Assembly (NCBI RefSeq): GCF_016937655.1
Contig: NZ_JAFHKL010000002.1
Span: 372,001 to 436,000, forward strand
Length of the DNA: 64,000 bases
Reading direction: 5' to 3'
From: Chromobacterium alkanivorans
GTDB lineage: Bacteria; Pseudomonadota; Gammaproteobacteria; Burkholderiales; Chromobacteriaceae
The translations under genes and the position numbers were made by a program. The notes under the pieces were generated by a model that saw only the letters and a list, made by a program, of their open reading frames with translations, was not told the origin of the DNA and searched no databases. Positions 25,957 to 33,276 of the stretch are shown here, one piece after another. Within the stretch, counting starts at the first letter, position 1. Each line of letters opens with the position of its first letter.

Positions 25957-26637
25957 TTAAATCGGCAGTATGCTCATGAAAAACTTGGTCAACCAGCCCG
26001 GCTCATTGTACAGCCGGTGCGTGCCCTTGGTCTGCTGCTCGATGCGGGCGTCCGCCACCTTGAGCGAAGACACGCTGCGATCCGCGCTGATGTCGCGGGG
26101 GTTGACCACGCCGGACAGGCGGATGGACTCAGTGTCGCTGTTCACGCGCACGACTTTCTCGCCGCTGATCGACAGATTGCCGTTGGGCAACACCTCCAGC
26201 ACCGTGACGGTGATGGAGCTGACGAAGGAGGTGGCCACCTTGTTGTCGCCCTTGCCGGTATTGTTGGCCGAACCCGTACCGCCAAAATTGGCGCCGGCCA
26301 AACCGCCGGCGGCGCCGCTGGGCAGGAAGGGAATCTTGATGCCGGCGTTGATGCTGCTGTTCAGGCCCGAGGTGCGGGTGTTGGTGGTCTGCTCCGACGC
26401 CGATGTCGACGAGTTTTCCTGGATGTTCACCGTCAGGGTGTCGCCGACATAGCCCGGCATCCGGTCCTGGAACAAGGGCCGGTAGCTGGCCGTCTGGAAA
26501 ATCGAGCCGTTGCTGGGCATGCTGACCGGCTGCGGCTGCGGCCGCGCGCTGGTGGGCTGCTGCACCAGCGGCGGTTCCTGGGTCACGCAAGCGCTCAAGA
26601 ACGCGGCCAGCAAGGCCGCCATCGCCATCGCTTTCAT
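25957..26637 (-). CDS. flgH: Flagellar L-ring lipoprotein FlgH
   Basis: FlgH forms the outer-membrane L-ring of the flagellar basal body. The 226-residue protein begins MKAMAMAALLAAFLSACVT with a lipobox (LSAC), so it is lipidated at Cys17. Family motifs SIFQTASYRPLFQDRMPGYVGDTLTVNIQE, SVSSLKVADARIE and the C-terminal WLTKFFMSILPI are present. The spacing to flgG (61 bases) and flgI (60 bases) fits the operon. Confidence 0.96.
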   Translation of the reverse strand: MKAMAMAALLAAFLSACVTQEPPLVQQPTSARPQPQPVSMPSNGSIFQTASYRPLFQDRMPGYVGDTLTVNIQENSSTSASEQTTNTRTSGLNSSINAGIKIPFLPSGAAGGLAGANFGGTGSANNTGKGDNKVATSFVSSITVTVLEVLPNGNLSISGEKVVRVNSDTESIRLSGVVNPRDISADRSVSSLKVADARIEQQTKGTHRLYNEPGWLTKFFMSILPI

Positions 26638-26698
26638 GAAACACCTCGTTTATTCATTTCAATCGGCGGCCATCGGCGACGGCCGCCACGCTACATTA

Positions 26699-27481
26699 TT
26701 ACAATTGGCTCAGCTTCTGCAGCATCTGGTCCGCGGTGGTGATCGCCCGCGAGTTCATTTCAAACGCGCGCTGCGCGGTGATCATGTTCACCAGCTCTTC
26801 GGTGACGTTGACGTTGGACGCCTCCACGAAACCGGAACGCACCGCGCCGCGGGTATCGGTCTGCGGATCGCCGTCCTGCGGATCGCCGGAAGACGCGGAC
26901 TGCAAATACAGATTATTGCCCACGCTCTCCAGGCCCTGCGGGTTGATGAAGGTGGTCAGCTGGATGGTGCCCGCGGTTTGCGCCGCCGGGTTGTTGGGCA
27001 AGAAGTACTGCACCACGCCGGCGGTGGACACCGTAATCTGGTTGGCGGTACTGGGAATATTGATATTGGGGTTCAGCGGATAGCCGTCCGGATTCACCAC
27101 GTCGCCGTTGGAGTTGCGCTTGAACTCGCCGTTGCGGGTATAGGCGGTGGTGCCGTCCGGCAGCTGGATGCGGAAGAAGCCCTCGCCGGCGATCGCCATG
27201 TCCAGCGGCTGCCCGGTCTGGGTCATATTGCCCTGGGAGTGGATGCGGGCGGTGGCCACCGCCGCCGAACCGGTGCCCACCTGCAGGCCGGTGGGCGTGG
27301 TGTTGCCGTTGGCCAGCTGCGCGCCGGGCTGGCGCAGGGTCTGGTAATACAAGTCCTCGAAAATGCCGCGGCTGCGCTTGAAACCCACGGTGTTGACGTT
27401 GGCCAGGTTGTTGGACACCACGTCCAGTTGAAACTGGCTGGAATCCATGCCGGTCTTGGCGATGTACAGTGCGCGCATCAT
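26699..27481 (-). CDS. flgG: Distal rod protein FlgG
   Basis: FlgG forms the distal rod through the P- and L-rings. ATG at 27481 (MMRALYIAKTGMDSSQFQLDVVSNNLANVNTVGFKRSR) follows a GAGG ribosome site; the second ATG at 27478 is equally possible. At 260 residues it has the normal family length. The C-terminal motif NVNVTEELVNMITAQRAFEMNSRAITTADQML is typical. It follows flgF by 71 bases, the widest gap in the early part of the cluster. Confidence 0.96.
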   Translation of the reverse strand: MMRALYIAKTGMDSSQFQLDVVSNNLANVNTVGFKRSRGIFEDLYYQTLRQPGAQLANGNTTPTGLQVGTGSAAVATARIHSQGNMTQTGQPLDMAIAGEGFFRIQLPDGTTAYTRNGEFKRNSNGDVVNPDGYPLNPNINIPSTANQITVSTAGVVQYFLPNNPAAQTAGTIQLTTFINPQGLESVGNNLYLQSASSGDPQDGDPQTDTRGAVRSGFVEASNVNVTEELVNMITAQRAFEMNSRAITTADQMLQKLSQL

Positions 27482-27552
27482 GGCTTGTTTACCTCGTCTC
27501 CAGAACCGCGCCGCCTCTGTCGAGCCGCCGCGGCGAAATCTTATATTATAGT

Positions 27553-28296
27553 TTAGCCGTTGGTGGACAACAGCTGAGCCGCCTGCTGATCGCCCTGCTG
27601 GGCGGTCTGCATCAGGCGGACGTTGAGGTCGTACTGGCGGGCATGGGAGATCATCTGCACCAGGCTTTCCACCGAGTTGACATTGCTGGCCTCCAGCATT
27701 TCCGGCACCAGCTTGACATTGGCGTCGGCGGCCGCGTTGCCGCCGCCGTTGACGCGGAACAGGCCGTCCTCGCCCTTGTACACGTCCTTGGGGCCGGGGT
27801 TGACCATCTTGATCTGCCCGACCAGCTGCGGGGTGCGCACCGCGCCGGACAGCGGAATCGCCACCACCGAGCCGTCTTCGCCCAATTGAATGCGGGAACC
27901 GGTGGGCACCACGATGGGACCGCCGTCGCCCATGATGGGCAGGCCGGAGCGGGTGCGCATCATGCCGGTGGCGTCCAGCACATAGCCGCCGTCGCGGGTA
28001 TAGGCCTCGTTGCCGTCCGGCGCCTGCACCGCGAAGAAGCCTTTGGAACCGATGGCGAAGTCGCTGATGTTGCCGGTGTGCATCAGGCTGCCCTGGCTCA
28101 GATCGTGGCCCACGGTGTTGTCCACCACATAGGTCCGCGTCGGCGCGCCCTCGCCCACCACCGGCAAGGCGCGGAAGGCCACCACGTCGGCCTTGAAGCC
28201 GTTGGTGTGCACATTGGCCAGATTGTTGGCGGTGGTGGCCTGCTGCCACATCACGTGCTTGGCGCCGTTCATCGCCAGGTAAAGCATTCTATCCAT
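27553..28296 (-). CDS. flgF: Proximal rod protein FlgF
   Basis: FlgF is a rod subunit. The 247-residue protein starts MDRMLYLAMNGAKHVMWQQATTANNLANVHTNGFKAD, the usual FlgF start with a MWQQA segment, and has ASNVNSVESLVQMISHARQYDLNVRLMQTA near the C-terminus. It lies 17 bases behind flgE and belongs to the sigma-54-led transcript from flgB. Confidence 0.96.
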   Translation of the reverse strand: MDRMLYLAMNGAKHVMWQQATTANNLANVHTNGFKADVVAFRALPVVGEGAPTRTYVVDNTVGHDLSQGSLMHTGNISDFAIGSKGFFAVQAPDGNEAYTRDGGYVLDATGMMRTRSGLPIMGDGGPIVVPTGSRIQLGEDGSVVAIPLSGAVRTPQLVGQIKMVNPGPKDVYKGEDGLFRVNGGGNAAADANVKLVPEMLEASNVNSVESLVQMISHARQYDLNVRLMQTAQQGDQQAAQLLSTNG

Positions 28297-28313
28297 CGCG
28301 CGCGCTCAGCTCA

Positions 28314-29558
28314 TCAGATGTTCAGCAGGGTCTGCACCAGGGTGTCCTGGGTCTTGATGGTCTGCGCATTGGCCTGGTAATAACGCTGCGCGGTAATCAT
28401 ATTGACCAGCTCCGCGGTCAGGTCGACGTTGGAGTCCTCCACCGCGCCGGCCTGGATGGTGCCGGTATTGCCGGCGCCGGGCGCATTGTAGGAGGCGATG
28501 CCGGAATCGTAGGTCTGCGCCCACAGATTATTGCCCTTGGACTGCAAGCCTTGCGGATTGATGAAGTTGGCCAGCGCGACCTGGCCTATGGTCTTGGTCT
28601 GGCCGTTGGTGAACGTCGCCTGGATGATGCCGGAGGACGAAATATTGATGCCCTTCAGGTTGCCGGGCGCGGAGCCGTCTATGGTCGGCGGCGTGGTCAC
28701 GCCAAAGTTCTGCCCCACCTGGGTGGAGCCGGTGAAGCTGAAAGCCACGGTCTGCGGCACCGCCGAGCCGTTGAGCGGGCTGGGGGTGAAGTTGATGTTG
28801 AACGGTCCGGGCGTGGTCAGCACGCCGGAGGTGTTGAAGGTCAGCGAAAAATTATTGCTGTTGGGCGGCGTGTTATTGGCCGGATTGCCATCCACATAGG
28901 CGGTCGCGGTCCAGGTCCGGCCGGCGGCGGTGGGCGCGCCGGCGACATAGTACATGGTCACCTGGTGTGGGTTGCCCAGCGAGTCGTAAACCGTATTGGT
29001 GTTCGACCAGTTGTAGGAAGACGAATTGGTCGGATCCAGCGGCGCGACGGTCGGCACCGTGCTGCGCGAGTCCAAATTGACGCCGAGGGTGGCCTTGGTG
29101 GTGGCTTGCGGCGACACCAGGTTGGAGTTCAGCTGTATTTTGCTGACCTGCCCCTGGGAGATGTTGCCGGCGGCGTCGGCCTGCCAGCCCTGCAAGAAGT
29201 TGCCGTTGTTGACCACGTAGCCCTGGTTGTTAATCTGGAACTGGCCGTTGCGGGTATAGGACAAGGTGCCGTCCGGCTGGGCCACGGTGAAGAAGCCGCC
29301 GTTGTTGATCGCCAGGTCCAGGCTGCGGCCGGTGGTGGTCACGTTGCCGTTGCTCATGTTCTGCGTCACCGCGGCCACCTTGACGCCGATGCCCGGCGTG
29401 GTGGTGGCGATGCCGTACAAGGTGTTGCCGTACATGTCGGCGAACTCGGTGCGCGAGCTCTTGAAGCCGACGGTATTGGCGTTGGCCACGTTGTTGCCGA
29501 TGGTGTCCAGCTGGGTGGAGGCGGCGTTCAAGCCGCTCAAGCCTTGTTGAAAGCCCAT
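28314..29558 (-). CDS. flgE: Flagellar hook protein FlgE
   Basis: FlgE builds the hook, the universal joint between rod and filament. The 414-residue protein has the N-terminal GFQQGLSGLNAASTQLDTIGNNVANANTVGFKSSR, the D1-type segments (LDLAINNGGFFTV, LSYTRNGQFQINNQGYVVN), a Thr/Asn/Pro-rich outer domain (about 150-300) and the C-terminal DSNVDLTAELVNMITAQRYYQANAQTIKTQDTLVQTL. Length is typical. It follows flgD by 36 bases. The FliK-like protein encoded at 15245-16207 would set the length of this structure. Confidence 0.97.
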   Translation of the reverse strand: MGFQQGLSGLNAASTQLDTIGNNVANANTVGFKSSRTEFADMYGNTLYGIATTTPGIGVKVAAVTQNMSNGNVTTTGRSLDLAINNGGFFTVAQPDGTLSYTRNGQFQINNQGYVVNNGNFLQGWQADAAGNISQGQVSKIQLNSNLVSPQATTKATLGVNLDSRSTVPTVAPLDPTNSSSYNWSNTNTVYDSLGNPHQVTMYYVAGAPTAAGRTWTATAYVDGNPANNTPPNSNNFSLTFNTSGVLTTPGPFNINFTPSPLNGSAVPQTVAFSFTGSTQVGQNFGVTTPPTIDGSAPGNLKGINISSSGIIQATFTNGQTKTIGQVALANFINPQGLQSKGNNLWAQTYDSGIASYNAPGAGNTGTIQAGAVEDSNVDLTAELVNMITAQRYYQANAQTIKTQDTLVQTLLNI

Positions 29559-29594
29559 GATGTCAGTCCTTGAAGTCGAATGAGGTCGGTGGGA

Positions 29595-30305
29595 TTAGGC
29601 GGTCATCTGCGCCACGTCGCCCAGTTGGGCGCGGCTGCCGTCCGGCAGCACCAGCTCGGGGACGCCCTGGTCCCAGGCCACCGCGGTCACCGTCTGCGTG
29701 TTGTAGGCCACGGCCGTGGTGCTGCCGTTGGCGCTGGCCTGGGTCACGTCGGCGCTGAAGCTGTATTTGCCGGCCGGCACCACTTCACCCTTGTCGTTCT
29801 TGCCGTCCCAGCTGAAGGTATTGACGCCGGCCACCGGCTTGTCGATGGTCATGGTGCGGACCACATTGCCGTTGGCGTCCTTGACGCTGACTTTCACAGT
29901 CTGCGCCGGGCCGTTCAGCAACACGCCGGCCGGGGAGGTGCCGCCATCAGGCGGCTTGGGCAGATCGCTGCCGGCCACCAGCACCTTCTTGCCTATCATG
30001 CTGGACGCCATCAGCGACTGGGAGGCCGCCTGCGCGCCGATCAGCGCCTGCATGGACTGGTTCAGCTGCTGAATGCCGCCCACCTGGCTGATCTGCGCCA
30101 TCTGGGCCGTCATCTGGCTGTTGTCCATCGGGTTCATCGGGTCTTGGGAACGCATCTGAGCCACGAACAGTTTCAGAAAAGTACTCTGAATGTCGCTGGC
30201 GCTGGAGCCCACCACGCCGGAATTGCTCTTGCTGCCGTTGACGCTGCTGTTCGGATTAGTCTGAGTCTGACTATTCAGTACGTCATAAGGATTTGCGCTA
30301 GCCAT
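29595..30305 (-). CDS. flgD: Hook cap assembly protein FlgD
   Basis: FlgD caps the growing hook so that FlgE can be added. The 236-residue protein has the conserved N-terminal part FLKLFVAQMRSQDPMNPMDNSQMTAQMAQISQVGGIQQLN (about 47-86) and the C-terminal Tudor/FnIII-like domain, with NTFSWDGKNDKGEVVPAGKYSFSADV. Length is within the family range. It lies 19 bases behind flgC. Confidence 0.95.
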   Translation of the reverse strand: MASANPYDVLNSQTQTNPNSSVNGSKSNSGVVGSSASDIQSTFLKLFVAQMRSQDPMNPMDNSQMTAQMAQISQVGGIQQLNQSMQALIGAQAASQSLMASSMIGKKVLVAGSDLPKPPDGGTSPAGVLLNGPAQTVKVSVKDANGNVVRTMTIDKPVAGVNTFSWDGKNDKGEVVPAGKYSFSADVTQASANGSTTAVAYNTQTVTAVAWDQGVPELVLPDGSRAQLGDVAQMTA

Positions 30306-30324
30306 CGCCGTTACTCCTCTCGCC

Positions 30325-30735
30325 TCACTGGCCCAGCTGCAGCACTTTCTGCTGCAGCGTCTTGGCCGTATTCATGATTTCGACATTGTTCTGATAGGCG
30401 CGGGAGGCGGCGATCATGTCGGCCATCTCCTCCACCGGATTCACGTTCGGCATCGTCACGTAGCCGCGCTGGTCGGCCAGCGGATTGCCCGGATCGTACT
30501 TGAGCCGCGGCGGGGTCTGATCCTCCACCACCGCGGTCACGCGCACGCCCGCCACCTGCGGCTGCGCCGCGGTCACCGGAATCGCGGTGAACACCGCGTG
30601 GCGCCCTTTGTAGGGCTCGCCGGTGGAGCTGGTCGAGCTTTCCGCGTTGGCGATATTGCTCGCCACCAGGCTGAGACGCATCGACTGCGCCGACATCGCC
30701 GACCCGGAAATGGAAAACACATTGGACAAAGACAT
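30325..30735 (-). CDS. flgC: Proximal rod protein FlgC
   Basis: FlgC is a rod subunit. The 136-residue protein starts MSLSNVFSISGSAMSAQSMRLSLVASNIANAES and has PNVNPVEEMADMIAASRAYQNNVEIMNTAKTLQQKVL at its C-terminus, as usual. Its ATG shares one base with the flgB stop (TGATG), so the two are translationally coupled. Confidence 0.96.
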   Translation of the reverse strand: MSLSNVFSISGSAMSAQSMRLSLVASNIANAESSTSSTGEPYKGRHAVFTAIPVTAAQPQVAGVRVTAVVEDQTPPRLKYDPGNPLADQRGYVTMPNVNPVEEMADMIAASRAYQNNVEIMNTAKTLQQKVLQLGQ

Positions 30736-31148
30736 CAGCTATTGCCTCCCTGGCCCTGGATCGCCGAACTCAGGCCGCTGATCCGCTTGTTCAAAAAAGT
30801 CAGCGTCGACTGGAAGCGGACCGCGTTCTCGGCGAAAGCCGCGCGCTCCACGTCCATGTCCACGGTGTTGCCGTCCACGCTGGGCTGCACCGCCGCGCGG
30901 TACTGCAGCGCGGCGCCGTTGCCCGCGCCGCCTGCGCCGGCGAGATGGCGGGCATCGGTCAGATTCATCGCCAAACGACCCTGCGCATCGGTTTGCGCCT
31001 GCAAGGCCTTGCCGAAGTCGAAATCCACCGCTTTGTAATTGGGGGTTTCGTCATTGGCGATATTGCTGGCCAGCACCTCGGTGCGATAAGCCCGCAAATT
31101 CAGCGCTCGCTGCTGAAAGTCGAAATGTTTGGCGATTTTGTCTAGCAT
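30735..31148 (-). CDS. flgB: Proximal rod protein FlgB
   Basis: FlgB is the rod subunit nearest the MS-ring. The 137-residue protein carries DFQQRALNLRAYRTEVLASNIANDETPNYKAVDFDF near its start and an ENAVRFQSTLTFLNKRISGLSSAI C-terminal helix. It is the first gene of the cluster and has a perfect AAGGAGG ribosome site. A sigma-54 promoter lies 26 bases upstream of the start codon. flgA and flgM, often found upstream, are not there; a double-receiver gene is divergent instead. Confidence 0.96.
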   Translation of the reverse strand: MLDKIAKHFDFQQRALNLRAYRTEVLASNIANDETPNYKAVDFDFGKALQAQTDAQGRLAMNLTDARHLAGAGGAGNGAALQYRAAVQPSVDGNTVDMDVERAAFAENAVRFQSTLTFLNKRISGLSSAIQGQGGNS

Positions 31149-31173
31149 GTCAGCCTCCTTGAGGCGACGTTAA

Positions 31174-31189
31174 AGCAGGAAGCGTGCCA
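31174..31189 (-). promoter_or_regulatory. Sigma-54 promoter of the flgB operon
   Basis: On the minus strand TGGCACG (31189-31183), four bases, CTGCT (31178-31174); the consensus is TGGCACG-N4-TTGCW. The -24 GG and -12 GC are both present at the required spacing. Control by a FleQ/FlrC-type activator would be expected from polar-flagellum systems; the activator is not in the window. Confidence 0.88.
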
Positions 31190-31449
31190 AGCCGATCAAA
31201 CACGCCAGCGCATTGATTTTTCTAGGCAATCCGCCAAACCACCAACCACTGATGGCCAAACGGCAACAATGAGCGGCAAGATTTGCCGCCTCCGGCCGAA
31301 GCGACAGATTTTGCTTGCCGCACCGCGCAATTCGTGCCAAACCAACATAAGAACCATTGAAGACGCGTCCGGAATCGCCGACACTCATGCATGGGCCGAC
31401 GGCGGCGGACGGCTTTGAGAAAATAGAGAAGACAGGCGGGGGAAGAGGC

Positions 31450-32247
31450 ATGCTGGAAGTACAACATTTAATCGTCTCGCTGGCGGAACCGTCTCACGTT
31501 CAGGCGCAGATCATCAGCAAGGCGCTGGGCGAGATGGGCATCTCCAAGGTGGAGACCCACCCCAATGGCGAAGCGCTGCTCAGCCGCGCGCGCGAGTCGC
31601 GCCCCGACCTGGTGATCAGCGCTTACTATCTGCCCGACATGACCGGCCAACAATTGCTGCAGCAGATGCGCGAAAGCGCCGACCTCAGCGGCATGCCCTT
31701 CATTCTGGTCTCCAGCGAAACCAATCCGGAGCGGCTGGAGCCCATTCGCCAGGCCGGCAGCCTGGGCATCCTGCCCAAACCCTTCACCAGCGGCCAGCTG
31801 GACGAGGCGCTGGCCAACGCGCTGGACTTCATCAACACCGAGAGCCTGGCCATGGAGGTGGACACCGATCTGGCCAACGTCCAGGTGTTGATCGTGGACG
31901 ACAGCCAGACCTCGCGCCGCCACGTTCGCGCCGTGCTGGAACGCCTGGGCTTCGAACACTTCACCGAGGCCGCCAGCGGCGCCGACGCGCTGCCGCTGCT
32001 GGAGAGCGAAAGCTTTCAACTGATCATCGTCGATTACCACATGCCCGGCATGGACGGCTGCGAACTGGCGCGCCACATCCGCCAGAACAGCGCCCAGGGG
32101 CGCACTCCCATCCTGATGATCACCAGCGAGACCGACCACGACCGGCTGGCCGAGGTGGAAGCGGCCGGCGTCTCGGCCTGCTGCGACAAGCCCTTCTCCA
32201 CCAACAAGCTCAGAGATACCATCCGCGAACTGCTGCAGGAATACTGA
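31450..32247 (+). CDS. Double response-regulator receiver protein, first receiver not phosphorylatable
   Basis: The 265-residue protein consists of two CheY-like receivers and nothing else. The second (about 140-265) is complete: acidic pair in LIVDDSQTS, phospho-acceptor Asp195 in IIVDYHMPGMDG, ITSE, and the lysine in CCDKPF. In the first (about 1-120) the acceptor position reads VISAYYLPDMTG, with Ala58 in place of aspartate, and the acidic pair is lost (LIVSLAEPSH), while the SSE and PKPF parts remain. ATG at 31450 follows a GGGGGAAGAG ribosome site; the frame opens further upstream at 31357. It is divergent from flgB, so a motility role is likely (inference). Its TGA stop starts repeat copy 2. 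Confidence 0.9.
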   Translation: MLEVQHLIVSLAEPSHVQAQIISKALGEMGISKVETHPNGEALLSRARESRPDLVISAYYLPDMTGQQLLQQMRESADLSGMPFILVSSETNPERLEPIRQAGSLGILPKPFTSGQLDEALANALDFINTESLAMEVDTDLANVQVLIVDDSQTSRRHVRAVLERLGFEHFTEAASGADALPLLESESFQLIIVDYHMPGMDGCELARHIRQNSAQGRTPILMITSETDHDRLAEVEAAGVSACCDKPFSTNKLRDTIRELLQEY

Positions 32248-32358
32248 GAATCCGCTCAAAGTCCGCTGCGCCTTGCGGGGCGCAACGCGCGCATTCCGCT
32301 TTCTCAGCAGTTTTCGCCCTGTCTCGCCCTGGCTCGCAAGACCTTGAACAGACGCTGA
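32245..32358. repeat. MITE-like element, copy 2
   Basis: About 114 bases, beginning exactly at the TGA stop of the receiver gene. Left end TGAGAATCCGCTCAAAGTCC and the reverse complement of the right end (TCAGCGTCTGTTCAAGGTCT) are inverted repeats. The part 32290-32346 matches copy 1 (3236-3291) closely, while the left half is about 27 bases shorter than in copy 1. It ends 14 bases before the convergent gene stop. Confidence 0.75.
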
Positions 32359-32372
32359 GCGGCCCTTCCCGC

Positions 32373-33200
32373 TTATTTGGGCGCCACCCACACCAGGCGC
32401 GAATTCGCCTTGGCTTCACCAAACGCCTGCCGCCGCCAGTACCCCTGGGTCGCGTAAGCCCGCGCGGCGTCCAGTTCGGAGATGCGGCAGAAGTTCACCT
32501 CACTGAAGCCCGCCTTCAGCAATTGGCTGCGGCCGCGCTGACGGGTCTTGGCGCAAGTCGGCGCGCAAGCCTGTTCCACCCAAGGTTGCGGCGCGCCCTG
32601 CTGCCAAGCCAGCTCTCGTTCCAGCTTGGGCTGGGTCATCATCGCCAGGCCGTTGAGCACCGAGGCCAGCAAGGCCTGCCAACGCTCCGCCACCGCCTCG
32701 ATCTGCGGCGCCAGCTCGCCCGGATACGTGACCAGCAAGGCCTCCACCCCGTCGGACTCATGCAGCCATTGCGCGGCGTCGCGCGAAAACCCCTCTTCCA
32801 CCAGCGTCAGCAGCAAGGCCCTGCGCTCCGGCTGATGCGAGACGAAGGCCCCGCCGCCGCCCGGCACGTGCAGAAAGAAGGCGTCGGCCGGCAAACTCAG
32901 CGTGTCCGGCAACTGCGAGGGCAGCCGGGTGTGGGCCAGAGCCTGCGCCAGACCGTCGTCCAGATGGGAAATCACGCGGCCATGGCGGGCGAAACAGCCC
33001 CAGGACTCGGCCAAGGCCAATTCGGCGACTATGGTCCGCTGCTCCACGGCGAACACCTGGGCGGCGCGCTCCAGTTCGCGCTTGATCACTTCCTTCATTT
33101 CCTTGCGCGCCGCGGACGGCTGCAAAGCCTGGACATACAGCTGGCTGACGCGCTTGGCCCAAGGACGGGAGGCCGCATAACGCTGCACGGCATACATCAT
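32373..33200 (-). CDS. Protein of unknown function, 275 residues
   Basis: I do not recognise a family. The protein has no signal peptide or membrane segment. It is helical in look, with a basic N-terminal part (about 1-45), a hydrophobic stretch around PADAFFLHVPGGGGAFVSHQPERRALLLTLVEEGF (about 103-138) and a C-terminal part holding three cysteines (QACAPTCAKTRQRG and NFCRISE, about 210-240). Codon use looks normal for the region, and the frame is intact over its length. The start is MM at 33200, 22 bases after the terminator of the EAL gene, in whose loop a possible -10 (TACAAT) lies. Confidence 0.7.
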   Translation of the reverse strand: MMYAVQRYAASRPWAKRVSQLYVQALQPSAARKEMKEVIKRELERAAQVFAVEQRTIVAELALAESWGCFARHGRVISHLDDGLAQALAHTRLPSQLPDTLSLPADAFFLHVPGGGGAFVSHQPERRALLLTLVEEGFSRDAAQWLHESDGVEALLVTYPGELAPQIEAVAERWQALLASVLNGLAMMTQPKLERELAWQQGAPQPWVEQACAPTCAKTRQRGRSQLLKAGFSEVNFCRISELDAARAYATQGYWRRQAFGEAKANSRLVWVAPK

Positions 33201-33221
33201 TCCCTACCCCTTTCCTGAAAC

Positions 33222-33250
33222 AAAAAAGGGCGCATTGTAACAAAGCGCCC
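33222..33250 (-). terminator. Intrinsic terminator of the EAL gene, overlapping a possible promoter
   Basis: On the minus strand GGGCGC, loop TTTGTTACAAT, GCGCCC, then six T's. The loop holds TACAAT, and TTGGGG lies 17 bases before it, so the promoter of the next gene (start 33200) may sit inside the terminator. Confidence 0.85.
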
Positions 33251-33276
33251 CCGCGGCCCCAAGCTGCGATCCGGCT

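Noticed and set aside
26699-28249. A fused 516-codon frame covering flgG and part of flgF
   Set aside because: Its first half is flgF read in the wrong frame; flgG has its own ATG and ribosome site at 27481.
32373-33200. Metal-binding domain from the cysteines of the unknown protein
   Set aside because: Three cysteines with no regular spacing do not support a named zinc or iron-sulfur domain.
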